This document shows, piece by piece, positions 43,579 through 52,804 of a DNA stretch of 64,000 bases; position 1 is the stretch's first letter; the number at the start of each line of letters is the position of its first letter. Below the pieces are notes generated by a model. That model searched no databases. It saw nothing but the letters and a program-made list of their open reading frames with translations, and was not told the origin of the DNA. A program made the translations under genes and the position numbers. The stretch lies in NCBI RefSeq assembly GCF_964355755.1, contig NC_092673.1:18731001-18795000 (forward strand), given 5' to 3'. This DNA comes from Antedon mediterranea (taxonomy: Eukaryota > Echinodermata > Crinoidea > Comatulida > Antedonidae).

Positions 43579-44250
43579 ACCTCCGCCAAGGAGGTATATG
43601 TAATCGGTAGCGTGTGTTTGTTTTTTTGTTAGCAGGATTACTCAAAAAGTAATTACAAAATCTTTACCAAAATCGATATACAGATAGATATGTGGTCAAG
43701 GACCATTCCATTAAATGTTGGGACCATTTGTGACCATGGTCCCAATTCTGGACCACTTTTTAGTATACTTTTTTAGACCTGTTAGTGTTAAAGATAGGAC
43801 AGAATTTTTCAAAAGCCGGCGACCAGTCTTAAAGTAACAAGTAAACTGAAATTGCATTTTCTCAAGAACTACTTGTCCAAAAAACTTTATTTTTGTATAA
43901 AAGGCAAGAGTTATATTTTGTGATTTGTAATTTTAAAACATAATTTGATTTAATGTGCACGTTTTTTGTTGCGAGTAGTTTAAAAAACCTATTTCTTTTC
44001 AAATTCACTCGTTTGATTTTCGCGTTGCTGTTCTATTGTTAGTCAACTGAAGCTATTGTTAATTGAAAGGCTTGTTACATAACCATTACACCAAACTTGC
44101 ATACACATGCTTGTAGTGCAATTAGCCTAAATCACAAACAGCATTAAGACACACACAAATATATAAATATTATTTTTTTTGCTGGAGAAATCTTATGTAT
44201 GAGAATTTTACAGTAGGCGGAGGTATGCACTCTCGGAGTGGCTTTCTAGT
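43579..44250 (+). mobile_element. Non-autonomous Helentron/Helitron2-like element
   Basis: The left end ACCTCCGCCAAGGAGGT is echoed near the right end by GGCGGAGGT (asymmetric inverted repeat). It is followed by a small hairpin (CACTCtcgGAGTG) and the end CTTTCTAGT. This arrangement is typical of Helentron-type non-autonomous elements. No protein coded. Confidence 0.6.
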
Positions 44251-44832
44251 TTTCATTGTATTAAACATTTATATTGATATGTTCTGTGTTTAAAACACTA
44301 TTGTTTGTTAGGCAGGATAGTCAGATGCTCACATCACTATGACACTTGTGAATAGATAGCTAGCTTGTCTTGACAAGTTAGTGAAACAGTGTGCCGTGGT
44401 GATGTGAGATTCCGTTTTTGGTCTTTTTTCTGTTGTCTTGGTCAATTTATTCGGTTTTCTTAGGCTATTTCGTGGTTTATTTTACATCAACATTTTTATT
44501 TTCAGACTTGTGCTAAACAGCGCATAGAGACTATTTGTATTTTGCGCTATATAAATTTAAAACCATTAAAAGTAAATAATTGTTCAAAAACATTTGTCAT
44601 TTTTAATTGTAATGTATTTCTATATTATTACAATATGCATGTAATTGGAATTAGCCATTGGTTCATTATACAAGAGAGACATAAATTCAATGGACCAAAT
44701 AAAAAGGTTCAGACTACTGTAGACTGGAAATAGAATGTTGGTGATCATTAATTATCCCAAATTACTCCACTAATAATACTTTAGCTAATGCAAATGATTA
44801 TCAACAGCCATCTCGTCATTTATCGTTTACAG

Positions 44833-45537
44833 ATTCCTTATTGTGCTCCATACGTGCTCAAACGGTTTATGATGAGGAAAACATCAATTATTTCCGAATT
44901 TGTTGTTTGCTTTTTGAGGAAGGTACAAAGGCAATGAGATGGTTTTTCCTCACCCATGCATCTGATGGTGGCCTACAACCGGAACAAGTACATGAATTTT
45001 TAAAGAAAAAAAAACCTGAACTGAAAAAGCTAAACAAAACACAAAAGAATTTGTTATTCCCATCAGAAGGAAAAGCTGATATAGAGGATTTTGATATGAC
45101 TTTATTAAACATTTTGATATGTAATCTTTGCGTATGTAATGATGATGAATCAAAAACTGTTAATGACCTCAGAATCTTCAGAAATGATCAGGCCCACAAG
45201 AAAGACTATCGCATTTATAGTCAGCATGATTTTGACCGTGAATGGAGTCGTTTATCAGGTATCCTGGACAAATTTGGAGTCAAGCAAAATGTAATTGATA
45301 GGTATGCTATTGCTACCGATAGTGACATACTGCAGTTTCTGGAAGATCGAAAAGATCTTAAAGAGCTGAAAGAAAGTTTTAAAGACATGGAAAAGAAACT
45401 GGACCAGCACTGTGAAAGTACTTCATTTGATTTGAAAGAACTACTACAGAAACAAGAAGAAACAAGCCAGAAACTAACTGATTTAAACCTAGTGATGATG
45501 GGAAAGGAAGAAAGGAAGGAACATACACTTCCCAGTG
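44833..45537 (+). CDS. Large gene: DZIP3-like HEPN domain exon
   Basis: Acceptor tcgtttacag, donor GTTAGT, phase 1-1, 235 codons in one exon. It starts DSLLCSIRAQTVYDEENINY, then FRICCLLFEEGTKAMRWFF, a typical DZIP3-type HEPN opening. LNKTQKNLLFP and FDMTLLNILICNLC follow, and then the HEPN core LRIFRNDQAHKKDYRI. The RNDQAH stretch (45180-45197, about residue 116) is the R-N-x3-H motif of HEPN ribonucleases. The C-terminal ~70 residues, with ELKESFKDMEKKLDQHC, look coiled-coil. DZIP3-type HEPN domains are common in invertebrate NLR-like and DED/CARD proteins. RNase activity is inferred. Confidence 0.85.
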
Positions 45538-45764
45538 GTTAGTATTATTCTGTCGTAGTTGGGCGTAATATTGTGGAAATTCAATTATTTTAAATATTTA
45601 TTGAATAATTATGTTTAATAATCATAATTATTTCTATTTAAATCATGGATTTACAGTGTGTAAATTTAAGGCATTTTATGAACAAATTAGTTGATCCGCA
45701 GTTTTATAAGTACAAATCTAAAAGGTATGGAGGGCTCATTTGAGAAAACAAATTTGAAAATCCG

Positions 45765-46862
45765 TCAACATGGTCCTTGCGGCTTTAAAATTACCACCTG
45801 AACCGTACCCTTCCAATCCTCCCCCTCTTTAATTGTGTCAATTAAAATGTTTCTGGTCCTGGTGCTTTCCTTCGTTTCATGTTTTTGACTGCATGCTGCA
45901 CCTCCCAATATGTGATGTATGCAGTTTCTTCTGAGTCTATGGATAATTGAAGGTCTACTGACGGCTGCTTTGATAGAGTTCTTCATAAAATTCTTCAATC
46001 CTCCTCAAAATTATATCTTGATCTGTGATTTCTGTCTATTTTTTTTTTATCAAGTAATGATGTTATTTTCTGCTTTCCACTTGCAAGTTTCTGCTTTGTT
46101 TTCTTTAAACTTCTATTGTTTGTTATTGTTTTTTTAATTTTAAGAGTGTTGTATTTTCTTATGTCTTGTCGGAGTTTCTTTCGTATTGTCTTGCATGTTT
46201 CTGTATATTCAACATTTTGGAATCCAATTCCATCTCTCTTCATATTCCTCCTTTTCTCCATTAGCCACCTGGTGCTATCTGAGAGTTTGGACTCTTGCAT
46301 TTTCTTTTCTTTCCCTGCTGTTTTTGTAAAGCTCTCATGTACTATGTCGATGATTTTGTCATTGCATTCGTCAAGGTCGGAGACATCTTCTACTTCCAGT
46401 CTTTGAAAGTGGTTTTGTAGTTAGTTGAAATTCATGCTTTCTGGCTTCCAAATTGATCATTCCGGGCTTTCTGTATTTTGCTATTTTCATTCTTTCTAGT
46501 CTTGTATCTACCTTCACTTTGCACCTAAGCATACGGTGGTCACTGCCAGTGTTTAATTTGTTGAATATGGTAACATCTTGAATTATCTTTGGCTTATTAG
46601 TCAAGATAAGGTCAATTTCATTTTTGGTGTTACCGTCTGGGCTTCTCCAAGTCCATCTTCTGGATATTTTCTTCTTGAAGAAGGTGTTCATAATTTTTAG
46701 TTTGTTTCTGGAAGCCAAATCGATAAGCATTTCTCCTCTGTCATTTCTGTGACCTGATCCAAAGTTTCCAATCACCTCTTCCTCCCCATCTTGCTTGATT
46801 CCTACTTTAGCATTGAAATCCCCTATTACTGGGTTAAAGACAAGATTATTCCCTATTACTAG
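45765..46862 (-). pseudogene. RTE-type LINE fragment, reverse orientation
   Basis: The minus strand encodes the endonuclease end (GDFNAKVG near 46830; NTFFKKKISRRWTWRSPDG; GSDHRMLRC), the linker (46300-45995) and the region before the reverse transcriptase up to NILIDTIKEGED. Its last ~190 bases match 27000-27187, so it belongs to the same RTE family. Frames are broken. Confidence 0.85.
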
Positions 46863-46869
46863 GTTAAAG

Positions 46870-48199
46870 ACATGATACAGACAAGCATATAAATACTAAT
46901 TTACATTTTGTTGAACCAAAATTGAACCGTTCACCCCTGTTAAAGAACCAAGCATTATTATTGTTATTAAACTATCTGTTTTTTTTTAACTCTTTCACTG
47001 CGTATACAGTACTCGGTATTACCGGGTATGAGAAAAATTATTATTTATTTGTATTTGCCTATAATATATAGCACCCTCTATAAACTTGAAGATATTTGCA
47101 ATTCATTAAAACTAATTTTTTAGCACAACATGCGCTCTCTATTTCATTTTTCTACGATTTTGACCAAAAATGTTATGCCTAATTTTTTATAAAACGATAA
47201 AAATAATTCTAATTTGTTTGATATTTTTATTCGTTACACATATCTTCATCAATATCCAGTGGGAAAACCATATTCTATAAAAATTATAGAAAAAATAGTT
47301 TTTATCATGAATTGATAAAAAAACAGGAAATCCAAAATATATGTAATGATGTCATTAACATGCAAATTAGCTTCTTTTTTTTTTACTTCCAACCATAGAC
47401 CAACCTTTTAAAATAATTACAAAATTATGTCATTTAGTATTTTTTTGCAAATTTCTTAAAACAATTTCAATGAAATAAATGTTTGTGTATTTTAAAGGAC
47501 AGGTACGGGCACAACATTTCTATTGATCATACATTCCAATAATCATCTATCTATAGTTTCCCCTATGTTTCATAATTTTTGGATTTTATTTGTGTTACAC
47601 GAGCTTGTTGAAAATAAGCACTTTCTTATCAGTGGGGGGGGGGATAGTTCAAATTACACAGTAAAATCTGTATTCTTTTGTACACAAATTGTGTAAATAG
47701 AGAGGCATTTTAAAAAGCTATGAAAACTAAACGGTGTGGTAAAAAATGTTATCAGATGACTAAATATAGGTAATATAACTTGAATTTTAGATTTCTGGTA
47801 TTTTTATTCAACTTCAGATTTTTGTTTTCATGCTATAGCAAAAATTATCCACCGTATATCCACCATCTTTTTTCACCTTCTAGGGAGTCACCAGACATGT
47901 TATTGCATTAGGTTAAACTACTGAAAAAAAATTCTTCCTGGTTTTTATGGCAGAATATTGCCAAATTTTGTATTTGACCATATAAAGGAAAATTCATGTT
48001 TTTTCGTCTTGATTCTTGTTACAAATATTTGATTTATGTACAATTAACCATCTGCCACAATTTAAATTCCCATCTTATTAAAATAATACTAATGACAATG
48101 GCAGTAAAATAAGAAATAATATTGATTATACATACTTGGATAAAATCATGCATAATTGTATTATTTCACAAGATTCCAAAAAAAACTACTTTTTCACAG
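46870..48199. other. Intron stretch; starts with a third copy of duplication 1 sequence
   Basis: 46870-47210 matches 42030-42620 with internal deletions; the linker exon expected before it was lost where the RTE fragment joins. The remainder is AT-rich, with a poly-G run at 47634-47643. I see nothing else. Confidence 0.6.
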
Positions 48200-48262
48200 A
48201 TGTGCAAGATGGTTCAGTGACCTCTGCATTACCACAGTCTGACATCCAAGGCAGTCAACAAG
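48200..48262 (+). CDS. Large gene: linker exon (DVQDGSVTSALPQSDIQGSQ)
   Basis: 63 bases, phase 1-1, acceptor tttttcacag, donor GTAGGA. A distant relative of exons 35977 and 41973 (shared TTCACAG|ATG-GCAAG start and a Q-x-S-x-Q-Q/E-Q end). Confidence 0.6.
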
Positions 48263-48424
48263 GTAGGATCCACTGGTTAATTCCAGAGGTTAATCATCTA
48301 AGTGGTTACATTTTAAAATAAAACTTAATAGACATATTATAATAATAACTGTAGCACATTTTGAGTTATTCAAACTGTATACATTTTAGCTGAAAATGTA
48401 TAGTTATGTTACTCTCTGCCACCA

Positions 48425-48781
48425 TGTAACGGTGTCGTGTCGAGGGCCAAGACAATAACGATGGCACAAAATTATTCAATGTACAAAATACACTATTTAT
48501 TCAATCAAAAGTAAGATATATATAAAACAATGTGACAATGTAGTGATTCTGACTGATGTTATAGTCTCAAGAATCAATACCCAAACTAACTAACTTAACT
48601 ACAAAACATATATTTATATTAAGGGGACAAAAGTATGACTAATTAAATGGTACCACATCCTGATTGACTTTCCTTGGAATACCCTCCTCAGGAATGTAGT
48701 GTTCCAAGTTAAGTAGGCATCGGGGAGAGTAAGGGGTGAATAGCCTGTGTGACTAATAGGGTTTGGTCCCACCATGTTACA
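48425..48781 (-). mobile_element. Possible solo LTR
   Basis: On the minus strand: TGTAAC at the start, GTTACA at the end, a TATA-like TAATATAAATATATG and GAATAAATAG near the end, about 357 bp. No clear target-site duplication was found (ACCATGT(A/T)AC recurs at both ends but overlaps the element), so this is tentative. Confidence 0.35.
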
Positions 48782-48867
48782 ATGTATAACTCATAAAAAA
48801 TCAACAGCTTTGTCATTTAAATGTGTAATGTATAAATAACTGTCTTTTCTGTATTTTTTTTAAACAG

Positions 48868-48984
48868 AATTAGTAACAAAACAATTAGATTCAGATTCAC
48901 CAGCTACTGTTAATGAGGAATTTCAAACCCAAAAAAAGAAATTGATGATTGAGGAACAGGAAAGAAAACTTGAAGCAGAGAGTG
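48868..48984 (+). CDS. Large gene: linker / coiled-coil exon
   Basis: 117 bases, phase 1-1, acceptor ttttttttaaacag, donor GTGAGT. Encodes ELVTKQLDSDSPATVNEEFQ followed by a Lys/Glu-rich helix (KKKLMIEEQERKLEAES). Same module as exons 29739, 49186 and 50977. Confidence 0.65.
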
Positions 48985-49185
48985 GTGAGTTAAGGATCAT
49001 AAATGAATTTACTTTTTATTTTATTTCATCACCACACAAGTCAAGTCAGTTACAAAGTTGAACAATAGAAAATGATGAATAGACATTTATTTAAACATAT
49101 AAAACTCATTCAAAATATCCTATGTCTTAAGCTGGCCTTTAATATACTGTACTGTTCATACACATTATAGTTGTCGTTATAACAG

Positions 49186-49281
49186 AAGTGACGAAGGAAT
49201 ATCCATCAGATTCACCAGGTACTGTTAATGAGGAATCTCATACACAATTGGAACAGGAAATTAAACCTAAACCAGAAACTG
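49186..49281 (+). CDS. Large gene: linker exon (SPGTVNEESHTQ type)
   Basis: 96 bases, phase 1-1, acceptor gttataacag, donor GTGAGT. Encodes EVTKEYPSDSPGTVNEESHT then QLEQEIKPKPET. Its upstream intron (TATGTCTTAAGCTGGCCTTT) is repeated before exon 50977. Confidence 0.65.
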
Positions 49282-49499
49282 GTGAGTTAAGTCTCATAGA
49301 ATAATTTGTATATTATTATATGGTTAATTTGGCCAGTTGTTGTTGCACGCCCTTGTACACTCACTCCCGTATTCTTAAAGCAAACTTTGGTCGTAGTTCG
49401 AAGTTCGACTTGAAAAATTCCTAGTTCGAGCTATTACTTCAAATTCAATTCATAAAAGAAGTAGTCAAAGTTTCGGTATTTCGGTAGAATCTTTGAATC

Positions 49500-50890
49500 G
49501 TTTCTAACGACCTGGATCATGGAGAATATTGTTAATGATATCGATAATAAACAGTACGGAAGTCGCAAGAACTCGTCTACCACGCATTACCTTGTTGACC
49601 TTATTAACACTATCTTATCTGACATTGATTCAGGTGGAAAGTTTGTGAATCTATGTGCCATAGATTTCACCAAGGCTTTTGATCGTGTGGATCACACGAT
49701 TCTGATTAGTAAATTAATAAATATTGGGGTTCGTCCGTCTATAATTCCAGTTATTAGTAGCTTCTTAACCAATCGAAATATTAACACCAAAATTTGTCAA
49801 TGTGTTTCGTCCACCGTAGGCATCACGTGTGGTGTCCCCCAAGGGACTAAGTTGGGTCCCATCCTTTATTTAGTGCTTGTCAATGATGTCGCCCAAGATA
49901 CTCCTAAGAGGTGGAAATATGTGGTTGACTTAACCATCGGGGAAGTTGTTAATTATAGATGGGGAAATGATCAAAAAATGCAAACTATCCTTAACAATGT
50001 TGACACTTGGTGTTCTAGCAACAGCATGCTCCCCCACAACCTAGTAAATGTCATATTATGAGAGTGTCCTTTTTGCAGGGCCACACACCGCAACCAATTT
50101 TTACACTTAATGACCATGTCATCGAAGTGGTTGAGTTTTTAAAATTACTAAGGGTTGTAATACAATGTGATCTTAAATGGGACATTCAAGTTAATGAATG
50201 TGTTTCTAAAGCATCTAAACAACTTTTTACCCTTTCCATTCTTAGGAAAGCTTTGGCCCCAGCTAACGACCTGTTAACTGTTTTTACTACGTACATACGT
50301 CCAGTTTTGGAATATGCGTGTTCCTTGTGGCATAGCTCATTAACCAATATCCAATGTACTAGAATTGAAAGGGTACAAAAGAGAGCTCTAAGATGTATTT
50401 ACGGTGCTAATTACATCAGTTATGAAAATGCTTTATCCATGTCTGGATTATGTTCCCTTGGAGCCAGAAGAGATAACTTGATGATGAAATTTGGGAAGGG
50501 GATACTACTCTCTAAAGTCTATCGTGATATGCTTCCCCTTATCATAACCGCAGTCGCAATTTGAGAAATTTTAATTTGTTGTGTCCAACGCTCTACCATC
50601 CCTAACATTATTGATAGAATGAATGAAGCTTCTAAAACTAAAACTTTGTAGGTTTATAACATTAATAATAATTACCGCATGTTTTGGTTTTTCTGGGTCT
50701 TTTGGCATTTTAAATTTTAAATATTTTTAACGGCTTTTTAATGATCTTATTTTCTGTGTACTTGTATATATTATATTGTTGTTAGAGTCTTTTAAATTTT
50801 TTACTTTGTACGTTGTTTGCAGAATTTTTCAGCCGTTGACTGCCTTCTGTTTGTACTATTTATGTGTTTTTTATGAATAAATACCTATAT
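49500..50890 (+). pseudogene. 5'-truncated CR1/Jockey-like LINE (reverse transcriptase part)
   Basis: Two frames, 49519-50061 and 50058-50564. The first has QYGSRKNSSTTHYLVDLI, CAIDFTKAFDRVDHTI and GVPQGTKLGPILY; the second covers the thumb and C-terminal end (VLEYACSLWHSSLTNIQ, ERVQKRALRCIYG). The YxDD box has decayed to YVVDLT, so the enzyme is dead. It ends near TGAATAAATACC. Inserted between two copies of the linker-exon module. Confidence 0.88.
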
Positions 50891-50976
50891 ATATCTTATG
50901 TCTTAAGCTGGCCTTTAATATACTGTTCAACATATACTAACAATAACTGTCTTTTCTGGATGTTTTTATTGACCAG

Positions 50977-51063
50977 AAGTGACATCGGATTCATCAGATA
51001 CTCTTAGTGATGAATTTCAAACACAAGTAGTGGAACAGGAAACTAAACCTGAACCAGAGAGTG
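50977..51063 (+). CDS. Large gene: linker exon (SDTLSDEFQTQ type)
   Basis: 87 bases, phase 1-1, acceptor tattgaccag, donor GTGAGT. Encodes EVTSDSSDTLSDEFQTQ then VVEQETKPEPES. Clear duplicate of 49186. Confidence 0.65.
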
Positions 51064-51420
51064 GTGAGTGTCATAAAATATTAGTTGTGTTATTATATGG
51101 TTAAACTAACTTTAAATGTGATGTTATAGAATGGATTTTAGCTACATTTTTTTTTTATTTCAACATTTATAAAAAAAAGAATGTCTTTAAACAGAATTAG
51201 AAAAAAATACTAAATTCATACATTTAAACGATTGATAAGGTAAATGACTTATTTAACTAATCTTTAAAACAACATGTCTTTTATTATTAGTCAAGAATAA
51301 AAGCTGATACACTGAACAATATCTGCATAAATACTGTCATATTTATACATAAGTTGCTGTGACACTTACAGGTCACCGTACTTTGATCACACCAACAAAA
51401 CATCCCATTATGGTCGGCAA

Positions 51421-52804
51421 TGTATTATCAACAAACTTAAAAATAAGAGATAGTTCTCTATCCAGTGTAAATAGAACAGTTTATATTTCATCAAAGAACA
51501 TATTGTTATTGTTAATCTTATTTTGATATGCTTGCTCTATAAATTCAACAACAGATTAATTATGATTGGTCAAAGCTCTCTGTGAAGCTGTCAACATCTT
51601 TGAAAATAGGCTTCTGGGCTCAACTTACTAAGTATTTGCTGCCCCATATATCTGGGAAAATTGGCCGTTGGTAGAGACAAAATTTTAAATTTACTTTGTT
51701 ATTTATAAAGTCGCAAATTAGCATGCAACATACAAATACATTGCAAAATAATAACAAATTGATATTAATTAATAATCAAATTAGGGTGTGTTACATTGTA
51801 TAGGTCTATGGTACAGGGCTCAGGTGGCAGGCCTTTACTTTACTTGCCAACTAATGTTTATTTTTTTCTTATATAAATTTTCTGGTTTTTTATTGTAATA
51901 ATCTAATGCTATTTTTTGTAATATATTAATAAACCATAAATCAATTAAAAAAAATGAGGTTCTGCACAGTAAATGAAGATGATAATGGATGAAAATGTAT
52001 TAGAAATTTATGTTATTGTGGTTGATTGTGTTGAGTAATGAATAATCAAATGCTGTTGCTTGTGATATTTAATTCTTAATACTAATACTCATTTCAGATC
52101 TGCAGTCGCCAGAAAATGACAGGTAAGTAGTACTGTATAATGAGTGTATCACAGTATCTATACTGTTTATTTATACTCTCCAATACCATAGAGATAGACC
52201 AACACCCTGCTAGTTAATTGTTTGCCCTGAGATGATAGTCTGGAAGGGATATTATTACTATCACTTGTGTGTCTATCAGTTCAGTTGTATACTAATAACA
52301 TAACCTGTTAATACAACCATAAAGTTCAACCATAGAAATAGTGTTGAAACAATTATACACAAAATCAAGAATAACAAACATCAAAAGAACTTTTAAACCC
52401 AACAACCAAGTTATAATAATAATGAAACAATCCTGGTTTTATATAGAATTACATTCTGCATAAGCTTAACGGAGGATGACGGACCTTTTGTCCTACCAAT
52501 ATTTTTAATTTCAGTAAGATATATGCCACACTTCCGTTTTGGCCGACAGACTCCCATATTTATACTTGTCTCCTTATGCTCCTGGTTTTATATTCTCCCG
52601 TATTACAAAGATAACTGAACTTTGATGTATATGTGTTGCTTTCTGCAATAAAATATAAAAAAAAAAGCTAAAAAAACATACAAATTTATGATATTTAAGT
52701 CATAATTTATTGATCACCTTATTGAAGGGGATTCTTTTCACATAGTCATTATGGTAACAATTGCTCCTTGCATTTCCTGATTTTGATAATAATACTGTAA
52801 AAAA
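51421..52804. repeat. Segmental duplication 2, copy B
   Basis: Counterpart of 36177-37570. Near-identical, indicating a recent event. It contains exon 52098 and leads into the long minisatellite. Confidence 0.92.
52098..52122 (+). CDS. Large gene: mini-exon (DLQSPEND), last in window
   Basis: Exact copy of exon 36853 with the same splice sites, phase 1 to 2. The gene must continue beyond the minisatellite, probably with a phase-2 exon like 38052. Confidence 0.6.

Larger units (their letters stand above)
16107..52122 (+). other. Large multi-exon gene: ANK - ZU5 - UPA - tandem DED - HEPN (3' end outside window)
   Basis: At least 29 exons, all on the plus strand, with GT..AG introns whose phases join into one frame of about 1,320 codons with no stop. 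Order: N-terminus (16107); ankyrin start (18349); ten identical-length ANK exons (18621-21499); last ANK (25296); linker (29739); ZU5 (31180); UPA (32176, 32874); linkers; tandem DED (34452); linkers (35977, 36853, 38052, 41973); HEPN (44833); linkers (48200, 48868, 49186, 50977, 52098). The last visible exon ends in phase 2, so more follows. No signal peptide or membrane segment is seen, so a cytosolic protein is expected. Ankyrins, UNC5 and PIDD share ZU5-UPA-death domain; here the death domain is replaced by tandem DED and a HEPN is added. A role in innate defence or cell death is inferred. The exon joins need RNA confirmation. Confidence 0.7.

Noticed and set aside
45765-46775. Minus-strand frames as a host gene
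   Set aside because: They match an RTE endonuclease and overlap in sequence with the RTE copy at 27000-27187.
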